DNA of 64,000 nt. Origin: Shewanella avicenniae. GTDB taxonomy: Bacteria; Pseudomonadota; Gammaproteobacteria; Enterobacterales; Shewanellaceae. The translations under genes were made by a program, and so were the position numbers. Positions 37,878 through 46,626 of this stretch are shown piece after piece. The notes beneath the pieces are model-generated. The model worked only from the letters and a program-made list of their open reading frames with translations. It made no database searches and was not told where the DNA came from. Each line of letters starts with the position of its first letter. The stretch's first letter is position 1. Location: positions 62,001-126,000 of the forward strand of contig NZ_CP071503.1 in NCBI RefSeq assembly GCF_017354945.1, read 5' to 3'.

Positions 37878-38411
37878 GTGAAATCCCTCATCGTTCAAAA
37901 CCCAACCGAACTTGCTACGCTGAAAAATACGGTGATTGAGTCAATGCAACTCAGTTCTGATAATCTGGAGAAATTGGCCAAAGAAAGCCCCCCGTTAGAT
38001 TTATTTTCGAGTATGAAATTTAGCAAGCTAGGCTTTGATCCACTCGCCCCAGAACGCCCCCTAAACCTGATAGAACAGATCAACCAGTCATTCACTTACT
38101 TAGCGTCATTCCTAGCGGTGGAAATCCTTTTTGTAGAACACCCAGACCTCGCACCGTTCAAATTAAATCTAGGCACCGCAGCAGGTGCAGATATTGAGTC
38201 CCAGTGTAAAAAACTATCAGCAGAGGTGTTTGCTTCCGTAACACCAACCAACAATCAGAAGCTTAAAAATGACATTAACAAGGTCTTACTAACCGACTCA
38301 ATTTTTAAATACTCGTTTTTCATGTGTCCGGGGTTCAAAGCAGGTAGGCAGGCAAACTACGAACGCGAAGGAGTGAAAGTTTGGGCTTTGGAAATTTGCA
38401 CTACGCAATAA
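37878..38411 (+). CDS. Hypothetical protein
   Basis: 177-residue soluble protein with no recognised domain. It is helical at the N-terminus (NPTELATLKNTVIESMQLSS) and hydrophobic near the middle (SFTYLASFLAVEILFVEHPD), with a C-terminal segment FFMCPGFKAGRQANYEREGV. A GGAGGCATCAAGTG ribosome region precedes it. It is convergent with the secreted nuclease gene, with 11 bases between stops. Confidence 0.6.
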   Translation: MKSLIVQNPTELATLKNTVIESMQLSSDNLEKLAKESPPLDLFSSMKFSKLGFDPLAPERPLNLIEQINQSFTYLASFLAVEILFVEHPDLAPFKLNLGTAAGADIESQCKKLSAEVFASVTPTNNQKLKNDINKVLLTDSIFKYSFFMCPGFKAGRQANYEREGVKVWALEICTTQ

Positions 38412-38422
38412 CGTTTGAATCA

Positions 38423-39094
38423 CTACTCACCAGTGAGCTTATAAAGTGCGACTATCCGTTTAAATCTAAGGGTGTACTGTTGCTGGTTAGTCGGTGGAAG
38501 CCACTCGTCCAACCCTTTGTCACCCTTCTGACGATTAAGTGATGCCTCGACAGCAACTAAGTTACGCTGGTCATTGGCGAACTGTTCTCGCTCGGCTTGC
38601 GTCCATTTATCAGCACCATGCTTCCATGCCCAACTAAGCGGAACAATGTGGTCAATATCGACTTCAGAAGCGTTCACAATCACGTTGCCACTGTACATAG
38701 ATACCCAACGGCCGCGAATGACACGCCCTTTGTCGTTAAAGACTAAGTTACCAGTGTTCTGAGCAATCAAGATTTCTTGGCGGGTATCTTGCCCATCATG
38801 GTCAACGTCAGCCCACCCTTTTCCGAACTTATCCCTTGAGTAGTGTGCGCCTGATGAATGATTTGATGTGGGTTGATATTCCGATGCAGACTTTGGCACG
38901 TACCCTTTGGGTAAGCGACCACCAGAATTTAAGCAGTCTGCGAGCGTTTGATATGGAGTGAAATGCTTGGTCTTGTCGAAGTAGCGACTGCCCTCATCGT
39001 GACAAATGCCACTATTGGATTTCTTAACCAGTGCATGAGCAGGATATGCCAGCAATGATGCCGCAAGCAGCACGATTGATAGAAGATTTTTCAT
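38423..39094 (-). CDS. Secreted HNH-family nuclease
   Basis: 223 residues with a Sec signal peptide cleaved after about AHA (residue 21). The C-terminal part carries an HNH core in EVDIDHIVPLSWAWKHGAD with NLVAVEASLNRQKGDKG downstream, like DUF1524/HNH secreted DNases. A calcium-binding-like DVDHDGQDTRQE segment lies before it. It probably degrades extracellular DNA for nutrients or competition. It is the one exported enzyme among the island cargo. Confidence 0.85.
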   Translation of the reverse strand: MKNLLSIVLLAASLLAYPAHALVKKSNSGICHDEGSRYFDKTKHFTPYQTLADCLNSGGRLPKGYVPKSASEYQPTSNHSSGAHYSRDKFGKGWADVDHDGQDTRQEILIAQNTGNLVFNDKGRVIRGRWVSMYSGNVIVNASEVDIDHIVPLSWAWKHGADKWTQAEREQFANDQRNLVAVEASLNRQKGDKGLDEWLPPTNQQQYTLRFKRIVALYKLTGE

Positions 39095-39212
39095 TCCTTG
39101 ACCATTTAACTCCGTGGAAGATACATTTGCTAATGTGACATAAACCTATTGTTAGTCAAGCAATTGCGGGGGATGTTGATCGCTTGGCATCTAGCGGGTA
39201 CAACATGAAAAA

Positions 39213-39278
39213 TGTCCAAATTCGTGTTTTCGCTAAGGCGCTTTTGTCCCAAAAAAGATGTAACACGTATTTGTCCCA
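39213..39278 (+). repeat. Dispersed TGTCC-type repeat, copy 3
   Basis: A near-identical copy of the 65-bp repeat, with one extra A in the A-run and TGTCCCA in place of TGCCCCA at its end. It lies in the 626-base noncoding gap 39095-39720; I see no gene in the rest of that gap. Confidence 0.88.
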
Positions 39279-39720
39279 GAGCAACTGACATCTTAGGTTG
39301 TCTCAAAAAACACTAAAAAGAATATTAATTCGTAAGTTATCGTTTTTTATGCAGCATATTAGTCGCAGCTAACACAAGGTCTGGTCGGGGAATTTTCCAA
39401 TAACTTACGGAACGGTACTGTACAACTTCTTTAAATCATAATGGGGAAATAGCTGAATTAGCTCCCCCTACTGGAATATTGCTGTTTCAACAATATTAGA
39501 CTTTGCCTATCTTTATGCTCAGGTAAGATTTCAGCTTGTTTCATTTTAGCCCGTTCGTCTATCCAATCTTAATGACTGCAACAGATGCTATTCCAACATA
39601 AACTTGGTTACGGTCTGCCTTTAGTGATTGGAGATACAAAAAATCCCAACGCTTTAAAAAAAAACAACCATACTTTAATAGCCGTAAAAATTAGCTCATT
39701 TAACAAAGAGGTATTTTTTA

Positions 39721-40233
39721 ATGACAATGATAATCCCAAAACCAGAGAAGACGATTTCAGAATCTCAGGTCAATATGCTAATCGAACATACCACTGAATT
39801 GCACTATAAGGTCTTATTTCAGCTGTTATTTTTAACTGGACTTAGATTAGAAGACGCAATTAATCTGGAAATTTGCAGTGACAGTACAACCAGTGTTCCT
39901 AAAGTTTCATTTAGAGATAGGATGGGAAGAACACATACAGTTGTATTGCCAAAAGAAATATTTGGCAGATTAAATGATTATTGCGTCACACATGGTTCGC
40001 CTGATCACTACTTTCCTGAGCATATCGCTACTAGGGTTGAAGCCACAAAAGTATTTAATATTGCAGCTAAAGAGATTGGCCTATCACAATCATTCACTCT
40101 ACATTCGCTCAGAGAAAGCGCAATGCTCTCAAAAGTTCAAGCAGGAGCTACCGCTGAATCAATTTTTGAAGCCACTGGTCATACACCAATCACTCTAAGT
40201 TCTTATTATCCATCTAAAAGTAGTCAATTGTAG
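39721..40233 (+). CDS. Small tyrosine recombinase (catalytic domain only)
   Basis: 170 residues, lacking the usual N-terminal core-binding domain. Catalytic residues: Arg42 (LTGLRLEDA), HxxR at His127-Arg130 (LHSLRESA), His153 (ATGHTP) and Tyr161/162 (SSYYPS). A ribosome site AAAGAGG precedes the ATG. A degraded second copy lies 450 bases downstream. It may serve as an accessory recombinase or be a relic of another mobile element near the right end of the island. Confidence 0.82.
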   Translation: MTMIIPKPEKTISESQVNMLIEHTTELHYKVLFQLLFLTGLRLEDAINLEICSDSTTSVPKVSFRDRMGRTHTVVLPKEIFGRLNDYCVTHGSPDHYFPEHIATRVEATKVFNIAAKEIGLSQSFTLHSLRESAMLSKVQAGATAESIFEATGHTPITLSSYYPSKSSQL

Positions 40234-40324
40234 ATTGATTAAGTAGTGAATCACCAGCACACCGCGCCTACAGCGCTGGACTCGCAACAAGTTGCTCTCC
40301 TATGTGGCAGGCGCTAGGCTGCTC

Positions 40325-40633
40325 ATGAAATACACACTTGATAATGGTGAAGAAATCAACCGAGAATATCCCGAGACATTCTGGATGCCTCCTCGTGATG
40401 AACGGGAAAGCCTGCTGCCAGGTGAAATTGTAAAGCTGATTTTTCGCATCTCGCTTGAGGAAAGCCTGCATGTCGAGCGTATGTGGGTGGTGGTTGAAGA
40501 GCGCAATGGCGACTCATATGTCGGAGTGCTAGACAATGACCCGTACTGTACTACTGAGTTGCGAGCAGGGGCTAGTATCGAATTTTGTCCAGAACACGTC
40601 ATCCAGATATATGAAAAATTGCCCCAAGCCTAA
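40325..40633 (+). CDS. DUF2314-like protein, cassette-like
   Basis: 102 residues from the ATG at 40325. The pattern PETFWMPPRDERESLLPGEI...VKLIF, ERMWVVVEERNGDSYVGVLD and NDP matches the DUF2314/YegJ-like small domain, often found in mobile gene cassettes. GGCGCTAGGC just before it and GCCTAATAAGCGGTTCAAG just after it resemble attC cores, so it may be an inserted cassette between the two copies of the small recombinase. Function is unknown. Confidence 0.65.
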   Translation: MKYTLDNGEEINREYPETFWMPPRDERESLLPGEIVKLIFRISLEESLHVERMWVVVEERNGDSYVGVLDNDPYCTTELRAGASIEFCPEHVIQIYEKLPQA

Positions 40634-40689
40634 TAAGCGGTTCAAGTTCGTTCGCTCACGCTGGACGACTGCTTACCGCGGTCACCCCT

Positions 40690-41020
40690 CAATTAATCTG
40701 GAAATTTTCAGTGACAGTACAACCAGTGTTCCTAAAGTTTCATTTAGAGATAGGGAAGAACACATACCGCTGGATTAGATGATTATCGCGTCACACATGG
40801 CATCGCATAATCACTACTAGAGTTGGAGCTACAAAAGTATTTAATATCGCAGCTAAAGAGATTGGCCTATCACAATCATTTACTCTACATTCGCTCAGAG
40901 AAAGCGCAATCCTTTCAAAAATTCAAGCAGGAGCTATCGCTGAATCAATCTTTGAAGCCACTGCCCATAAACCATTCACTCTAACTTCCTATTATCTCAC
41001 TAAAAGTCATCAATTGTAGA
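40690..41020 (+). pseudogene. Degenerate second copy of the small recombinase
   Basis: Near-identical to 39856-40233 at DNA level but missing several segments and frameshifted. The ATTAATCTGGAAATTT start, the TCATTTAGAGATAG segment and the CATTCGCTCAGAGAAAGCGC (HxxR) segment are all retained. The catalytic GHTP became AHKP. It cannot encode a working enzyme. Confidence 0.88.
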
Positions 41021-41069
41021 ATGATTAAGCAACGCTGAGACTTCTATAAATAAGCGGCACCTATTATGT

Positions 41070-41098
41070 CGATATCTGTGTTTGGATATCGGCTTTTA
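41070..41098 (+). terminator. Probable terminator near the right island end
   Basis: The stem CGATATC (41070-41076) with GATATCG (41085-41091), loop of 8, is followed by GCTTTTATTTTT. It would stop transcription leaving the island rightwards. Confidence 0.6.
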
Positions 41099-41170
41099 TT
41101 TTTCAAATAGTATGCCAGCAATATTACACATACTTTAAATAAAATATTATTAATCAATATATTTATGGAA

Positions 41171-41194
41171 TTAGTATGGCTTAAGTCGTACTAA
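41171..41194 (-). repeat. Right-end motif of the island
   Basis: Read inward (minus strand) it is TTAGT-N3-ACTT, six bases, TACTAA, the same pattern as 10922-10948 at the left end. Five island bases (CCTGC) separate it from the host greB sequence. Confidence 0.6.
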
Positions 41195-41199
41195 CCTGC

Positions 41200-41341
41200 A
41201 ATCTGCGTTTTCAGAGCGATCGCCGAGGCTCGCCGCCCACGCCACCTTTTTGGTGATTTCTGGGCGATACTCACGCCACAAATAATCCAACTCTTTGGTT
41301 AATTTGGCTAAGCCTTCGGCGGTGATTAAATTGGTTCTCAA
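41200..41341 (-). pseudogene. greB: 5' portion of host greB, cut off by island insertion
   Basis: Encodes the first 47 residues of GreB ([20 protein letters not shown] to SENAD) from a TTG start with an AGGAT ribosome site, then runs into island sequence and stops after a few codons (CRL). It supplies the coiled-coil half missing from the fragment at 10580-10921. The host promoter should lie to its right. Confidence 0.97.
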
Positions 41342-41583
41342 GGGCAATCCTATTTCAAAAACGCGGCCACGGCGGTAGCGCTATCTATTGGGCGCTGTGC
41401 CAGACAGCTGACCAGCTGATCGCAGCTAATATACTTTCCTCACCGCCAAGTGCCAATCGTCAGTGTTGGCAGCGGTCGCTTTTGTGACGGTTCGACCCAT
41501 TTTAAGTAAATTTTAATCTTTCAGTTGACATTCTAACGCATTTCGCTAACTTGACATATTATGTCACACGGAAGAGCGACCAT

Positions 41584-42231
41584 ATGTTTGAGTTTCTGCT
41601 GAGCGATCAGAATTTTGTATTCAGCTGTGCACTTTGCTTGATGCTGGTGCTGGCACTGTTGGAAGGCGTGGGCGCTCTTATCGGCTTTTCGCTGGGCAAT
41701 CTCATCGACCAAGCCTTACCTGTCGACCTCGATTTGGATGCCGACGTCAGTGCTGAACTGGTCAATCCTGCGTCTGGCGTGACGGCGCTTTTGGGCTGGC
41801 TCTGTTTTGCTAAGCTGCCATTTCTGGTTTGGCTGATACTCGCACTTACCAGTTTTAGCGTCAGTGGCTATTTGGTTAACGCAACCGCACAAAATCTATT
41901 CAATCTTCTGGTGCCAATGTACATCAGCCTACCGCTTGCGCTGCTGGCTATGGTGTGGCTCACCCGCTTAATTGGCCAGCCGTTAGCGCGCTTGCTGCCT
42001 AAAAACGAATCTTCCGCGATCAGTAGCCGCTCATTTGTCGGTAAATCTGCGCGAATCACTATCGGTACTGCTCGGCGCGATCTACCAGCAGAAGCGGTGT
42101 TGGTCGATGACTTTGGCCAGAAGCATTACATTCTGGTGGCGCCGGAAGATGACACTGAGTTGCCTGCCGGCACTGAGGTCGCCTTACTTGAAAAAACTGA
42201 ACGTCACTTTATCGTGAAAGCCCTATCGTGA
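41584..42231 (+). CDS. yqiJ: YqiJ-like membrane protein with C-terminal OB-fold
   Basis: 215 residues from the ATG at 41584 (the frame also opens at a TTG at 41551). Membrane segments are at about 8-30, 70-90 and 110-130, followed by a soluble OB-fold-like domain (about 145-213: FVGKSARITIGTARRDLPAE). YqiJ-type proteins partner with flotillin YqiK, encoded 62 bases downstream. It is probably a NfeD-like partner in membrane microdomain organisation. Confidence 0.88.
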   Translation: MFEFLLSDQNFVFSCALCLMLVLALLEGVGALIGFSLGNLIDQALPVDLDLDADVSAELVNPASGVTALLGWLCFAKLPFLVWLILALTSFSVSGYLVNATAQNLFNLLVPMYISLPLALLAMVWLTRLIGQPLARLLPKNESSAISSRSFVGKSARITIGTARRDLPAEAVLVDDFGQKHYILVAPEDDTELPAGTEVALLEKTERHFIVKALS

Positions 42232-42293
42232 TCGTGAACGCTCTAGCGTAAAAGCACTCATTTCCCATTCATCATTAAGTTAAAAGAGGACGT

Positions 42294-44108
42294 ATGAACT
42301 CATTTGTTCAATCAGGTACTACGGATAACCTGAGCTTGATGTTAATTATTGCAGGCGTGGTGGTGGTTGCCATTCTCGCAATCGGTTTGATTTTCGCCAA
42401 GCTTTACAAACGTGCCACCAAAGAAACCGCCTTTGTGCGTACCGGTCTTGGGGGCGAAAAAGTGGTGAAAGATGGCGGCGCTGTGGTGCTGCCAGTGCTG
42501 CACGAAGTGATGCCAGTCAACATGACCACGCTGCGTATTGAAGTAGTGCGTGATTTGAAATCGGCACTGATCACCAAAGACCGTATGCGGGTGGATGTGC
42601 GTGCCGAATTCTACCTGCGGGTGGCACCCACCACCGAAGGGATCTCGATGGCGGCGCAGACCTTGGGTTACCGCACCATGGACTCAGACCAAGTGAAAGA
42701 GTTGATGGAAGGTAAGTTTGTTGACGTACTGCGCGCCGTGGCGGCCGAGATGACCATGACTGAGATGCATGAGCAGCGTGCTGACTTTGTGCAGCGGGTA
42801 CAAAACAATGTCGCCACCGATCTTGAGAAGAACGGCTTGGAATTGGAGTCAGTATCACTGACCGGTTTTGACCAAACCAATCTGGAATACTTTGATGAAA
42901 ACAATGCCTTTGACGCCGAAGGTCGCGCACGTCTGACGCGCATCATTCAAGAAAAGCGCAAAGAAACCAACGACATTGAGCAACAAACTCGCATTTTGAT
43001 TGAAACGCGCAATCTGGAAGCCGACAAACAAGCGCTGGAGATCAGCAAAGCCAAAGAGCAGGCCTCATTGGAGCAACAACGGGAGTTGGAATTCTCGCGT
43101 GCTGAACAAAAAATGTTGATTGCGCAACAAGCGGCTGAAAAAGCCCGTGAATCTGAAGTGGCCGAGATCAACAAGGACCGCGCGATTCAACAAGCGCGCA
43201 TTGAAAAAGAGCAAGTGATCGAACAGCGCGAAATCGAGCGTAAAAAAGCGATTGAAGCGTCGAAGATTGAACAAGAGCAAACCATTCGCGAGAAGCAAAT
43301 TGAGCAACAACGCGCCGTTGAAGTGGCCGAGCAGATTAAGCAGGTTGCGGTCGCGGTGAAATCGAAAGAGGAATCGGTGGCTCGTGCCGATGCTGCGGCA
43401 GAAGAGCGCAAAAAAGTAGAAGCGGAAGAAGCGGTTATCACCGCGCGTGAACTGGCCGAAGCGAATCGTAAAAAGCAGATTGAAGTACTAGAAGCCAGCC
43501 AAGAAGCGGAACGGGAAGCGGTTGCGGTGAAAGTGGCGGCAGAAGCAGAACAAGCAGCCTCTAAAGCCCGTGCTGAAGCGGTGGTGACTGAAGCGGAAGC
43601 CAGCGCGAAAGCGGAACGTATCCGCGCCGAAGCAAAAGCCAAGAGCTACGAAGTGGAAGCGGAAGGTAAGCGCATGCTGAACGAAGCCGACAACGTGCTG
43701 AGTCTAGAGCAGATTGAACTGCAAAAAGCGATTCAAATTCTGAAAGTGTTGCCAGAGATCATCGCCCAAACGGTGAAGCCGTTAGAACAGATCGACAGTA
43801 TCAAGATCCTGCAAGGTTACAATGGCTTAGGCAGCAGCGCTGGTGTCGGTGAAGCGGCGGGCAGTGAAGCTGGCTTATCTGAGCAGATCACCAATGCGGC
43901 ACTCAAGTATCGCGCCAATGCGCCGATGGTGGATGCGATGTTGTCTGAGCTTGGGTTAGTTAAACAAGGTGAGGGACTGGAGCAGTTGCTAAGTGGTAGC
44001 GCAGCACTGACCCAAAACGCGATTCACAGCAAAGCCGTGAATGGCAAAGCGGTAACCGCCCGCGCTGCAAAATCTAACGGTGCAGCACCCGCGGCAGATG
44101 TTGAATAA
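42294..44108 (+). CDS. yqiK: Flotillin-family protein YqiK
   Basis: 604-residue membrane-anchored SPFH protein: one N-terminal membrane helix (about 17-37), an SPFH/band-7 domain (about 40-230), then a very long alanine/glutamate-rich coiled coil (about 220-480) and a flexible tail. Bacterial flotillins scaffold membrane domains. It is in an operon with yqiJ and is followed by a strong terminator. Confidence 0.93.
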   Translation: MNSFVQSGTTDNLSLMLIIAGVVVVAILAIGLIFAKLYKRATKETAFVRTGLGGEKVVKDGGAVVLPVLHEVMPVNMTTLRIEVVRDLKSALITKDRMRVDVRAEFYLRVAPTTEGISMAAQTLGYRTMDSDQVKELMEGKFVDVLRAVAAEMTMTEMHEQRADFVQRVQNNVATDLEKNGLELESVSLTGFDQTNLEYFDENNAFDAEGRARLTRIIQEKRKETNDIEQQTRILIETRNLEADKQALEISKAKEQASLEQQRELEFSRAEQKMLIAQQAAEKARESEVAEINKDRAIQQARIEKEQVIEQREIERKKAIEASKIEQEQTIREKQIEQQRAVEVAEQIKQVAVAVKSKEESVARADAAAEERKKVEAEEAVITARELAEANRKKQIEVLEASQEAEREAVAVKVAAEAEQAASKARAEAVVTEAEASAKAERIRAEAKAKSYEVEAEGKRMLNEADNVLSLEQIELQKAIQILKVLPEIIAQTVKPLEQIDSIKILQGYNGLGSSAGVGEAAGSEAGLSEQITNAALKYRANAPMVDAMLSELGLVKQGEGLEQLLSGSAALTQNAIHSKAVNGKAVTARAAKSNGAAPAADVE

Positions 44109-44127
44109 CTCGCTGAGTTGAAATAGC

Positions 44128-44156
44128 AAAAAGCACAGCTATCACGCTGTGCTTTT
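44128..44156. terminator. Bidirectional terminator between yqiK and modE
   Basis: The stem AAAAAGCACAGC / GCTGTGCTTTT has a 6-base loop (44140-44145), with A and T tracts on both sides. It separates the convergent yqiK and modE. Confidence 0.9.
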
Positions 44157-44216
44157 CTATTTTTTGGGCAAGCCATGGTTTTTACTGAACAGGGTTTATT
44201 TCCCAACCAATAACGC

Positions 44217-45014
44217 TTATTTCATGCTGGCAATAATGGCGTTGCTTGGGTGAAAGCAGGCGTAGCAATAGTCGCCCTCGGTCAGTTTCATGGCGCTGAT
44301 CAGTTCATTTTCGACCGAGGCATAGACCTGTTCATCACTGCCGATGTCGAGGGTAACTTCGGTGCGTGAATTGCCGCGCATCAACTGGGTCACTACTCCA
44401 CGCAGTTGATTGTTACCGCTGTCGTCGCTGTGCAGCTGAATCGATACGGAAGGCGCTTTAAATAGCAGCAGCACTTTTTTGCCGATCGTTAACGCCAAGC
44501 GGGCGGTGCTAGAATGGGTAATGGATGCTTCGACCTGTTGATTTCCAGCGAGTTTTAATTGGATTGAATCGCTGACATTATCACTCTGCAGTGCGACCAC
44601 TTCGGCTAACAGTTGATTGCGGGCGCTGGTTTCGAGTGAAAAGTGCGCCATCAGTTCTTGCAAGCTGCCCATGGGTACTGCGGCATCCACCAGTGCGGTT
44701 AACGCCATATCTTGCATCTGATCCATCAAGCTATAGAGTTGCAGCAAACGTTCGCCAAACGGCGTTAATTTGGCACCACCGCCGCCTTTCCCGCCTTTGG
44801 CACTGTGCACCACATCCTGTTCAGCGAGTTGATTCATATCGTTAATCGCATCCCAAGCCGCTTTGTAGCTGATACCAGCCTCTTTGGCGCCTTGGCTAAT
44901 AGAACCTGTCCGCTGTACTTGCTGTAATAGCTTGATTCTTCGAGGGTTGGCAAACAGGGTGCTGTCGTTGTTTAAGGTGAGAAGTGCTTTAAGATCCATA
45001 AGGTTGCTGTCCAT
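44217..45014 (-). CDS. modE: Molybdate-responsive regulator ModE
   Basis: 265 residues: an N-terminal LysR-like winged helix (about 20-110: RTGSISQGAKEAGISYKAAW) with the glycine-rich KGGKGGGGAKLTPFG wing, and two C-terminal molybdate-binding (MOP) domains, for example ARNQLLAEVVALQSDNVSD. It represses modABC when molybdate is bound. The start may be Met1 or Met6. It is divergent from modA with a ModE box between. Confidence 0.94.
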   Translation of the reverse strand: MDSNLMDLKALLTLNNDSTLFANPRRIKLLQQVQRTGSISQGAKEAGISYKAAWDAINDMNQLAEQDVVHSAKGGKGGGGAKLTPFGERLLQLYSLMDQMQDMALTALVDAAVPMGSLQELMAHFSLETSARNQLLAEVVALQSDNVSDSIQLKLAGNQQVEASITHSSTARLALTIGKKVLLLFKAPSVSIQLHSDDSGNNQLRGVVTQLMRGNSRTEVTLDIGSDEQVYASVENELISAMKLTEGDYCYACFHPSNAIIASMK

Positions 45015-45092
45015 TTATTGCTAACGCCATTGTCGTTCATCCGCTAGTGAAACGCTACTGCTGAGCAAAAAAGTCCCGGTTTTCGTTTGCCG

Positions 45093-45120
45093 ATCGTTAT
45101 ATAGTTTGGTATATATCGAT
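45093..45120. promoter_or_regulatory. ModE box upstream of modABC
   Basis: The near-perfect palindrome ATCGTTATATA-GTTTGG-TATATATCGAT matches the known ModE operator pattern (CGTTATAT-N-ATATAACG type). It lies 37 bases upstream of the modA ATG. Confidence 0.88.
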
Positions 45121-45156
45121 AAACAAATAGCAACACAACTCAACAGGGATGAAACC

Positions 45157-45924
45157 ATGAACGCTCGCCTCAAACTGATTTTCGGTGTAGTTGTCGCCAG
45201 CACGCTGTCATTTAGCAGCTTCGCCAAAGAGCAAATTACCGTATTTGCCGCCGCGTCGTTAACCAATGCCATGACCGACATCGGCAAGCAATTTGATAAG
45301 ACTCACGATACCGATACCCGTTTTTCCTTTGCGTCATCATCGACGTTGGCGCGCCAAATCGAACAAGGTGCGCCAGCAGAGTTGTTCCTGTCAGCGAACC
45401 AAAAGTGGATGGACTACCTTCAGCAGCAACATTCGATTGATAGTGCCAGCCGCATTACGCTGCTGCACAATGCCTTGGTGATGATTGCGCCGCAAGCGCG
45501 TGAGTTGCCAGCGGTGGTGATTGACGCCAAGTTAAATGTGGTGGGCTTAGTGGGGGATAGCCGGATTGCGGTGGGCGACCCAGACCATGTGCCGGCTGGC
45601 CGTTATGCCAAAGAATCGCTCGAAACTCTCGGGTTATGGGCCAGTGCCGAGCCACTACTGGCACGGGCAAATAATGTGCGGGCGGCGCTCGCCTTGGTGG
45701 AACGTGGCGAAGCCAGCATCGGTATTGTGTATGCCACCGATGCCCAGATCTCTGACAAGGTGAAAACCGTGGCGGAGTTTCCAAGCAGCAGCCATAAGCC
45801 AATCGCCTACCCAGTTGCCTTGACCTCAAGCGCGCCAAGCCCAGCAGCTAAAGCATTGTATGACTATCTACAAACCGCCGAAGCCAAAGCCGTGTTTGCC
45901 AAATATGGCTTTAAGGTGGACTAA
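45157..45924 (+). CDS. modA: Periplasmic molybdate-binding protein ModA
   Basis: 255 residues from the ATG at 45157 (the frame opens at 45106, inside the operator). A signal peptide ends near FSSFA-KEQ. Family motifs are ITVFAAASLTNAM, FASSSTLARQIEQGAPAELF and VGDPDHVPAGRYAKE. It delivers molybdate to ModBC. Confidence 0.94.
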   Translation: MNARLKLIFGVVVASTLSFSSFAKEQITVFAAASLTNAMTDIGKQFDKTHDTDTRFSFASSSTLARQIEQGAPAELFLSANQKWMDYLQQQHSIDSASRITLLHNALVMIAPQARELPAVVIDAKLNVVGLVGDSRIAVGDPDHVPAGRYAKESLETLGLWASAEPLLARANNVRAALALVERGEASIGIVYATDAQISDKVKTVAEFPSSSHKPIAYPVALTSSAPSPAAKALYDYLQTAEAKAVFAKYGFKVD

Positions 45925-45927
45925 GCC

Positions 45928-46626
45928 ATGCTTGGGTTAACTGACTACGAAGTTGCTGCACTGCTACTAAGCCTTAAAGTGGCGGCGGTAGCGGTTTGTT
46001 GTAGTCTGCCATTTGGGGTTGCGGTGGCGTGGATATTGGCGCGTTGCCGCTTCCCCGGTAAATCACTCCTAGATGGGCTGGTGCATCTACCGTTGGTGCT
46101 GCCACCGGTGGTGGTTGGCTATCTGCTACTGGTCAGTATGGGGCGCAGTGGTTGGCTCGGCGGTTGGTTGTATCAGCATCTGGGGATCAGCTTTAGCTTT
46201 AGTTGGCGTGGCGCGGCATTGGCCGCCGCAGTGGTGGCGTTTCCGTTGATGGTGCGGGCGATTCGGCAAGCCTTTGAAGCGGTGGATACTCACTTAGAAC
46301 AAGCGGCGCGAACCTTAGGTGCTGGGCGGCTAAGAGTCTTTTTCACCATCAGTTTGCCGCTCACCGCGCCGGGCATTGTTTCGGGGATGGTGCTGGCATT
46401 TGCCCGTTGTTTGGGCGAGTTTGGTTCCACCATTACCTTTGTGTCCAATATTCCCGGTGAAACTCGCACCATTCCGCTCGCCATGTATTCCTTTATCGAA
46501 ACCCCAGGGGCAGAGGCACAAGCGGCCAGATTATGCGTGATTGCGATAGTGATCTCTTTGCTGTCGCTGGTGGCCTCACAATGGTTAGGCAACAAGGTGC
46601 AATTAAGGGCGAGCGGTCAATGTTAA
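45928..46626 (+). CDS. modB: Molybdate ABC transporter permease ModB
   Basis: 232-residue inner-membrane permease with five or six helices and an EAA loop (EQAARTLGAGRLRVFF). It starts 3 bases after modA and its stop overlaps the modC start by 7 bases, so the operon is tightly coupled. Confidence 0.94.
   Translation: MLGLTDYEVAALLLSLKVAAVAVCCSLPFGVAVAWILARCRFPGKSLLDGLVHLPLVLPPVVVGYLLLVSMGRSGWLGGWLYQHLGISFSFSWRGAALAAAVVAFPLMVRAIRQAFEAVDTHLEQAARTLGAGRLRVFFTISLPLTAPGIVSGMVLAFARCLGEFGSTITFVSNIPGETRTIPLAMYSFIETPGAEAQAARLCVIAIVISLLSLVASQWLGNKVQLRASGQC

Larger units (their letters stand above)
10921..41199. mobile_element. GMT-type genomic island (30.3 kb) inserted in greB
   Basis: Boundaries come from the split greB. 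Sequence ending at 10920 and sequence starting at 41200 join to rebuild codons for ENADYKENKR with no gain or loss; a single A/T base at the junction is ambiguous. The ends carry related inverted motifs. The left end encodes a gmtY-gmtZ-gmtX operon, followed by a replacement greB. Cargo includes a helicase pair, a type I restriction system, cassette-borne genes, an IS3-family element, chemotaxis and c-di-GMP genes, a secreted nuclease and small recombinases. The island is visibly more AT-rich than its flanks, except for the gmtZ repeat block. The GMT name is from family knowledge and the gene trio. Confidence 0.9.

Noticed and set aside
39585..39797. 70-codon plus-strand frame before the small recombinase
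   Set aside because: It overlaps the recombinase start and its ribosome site, and has no family resemblance.
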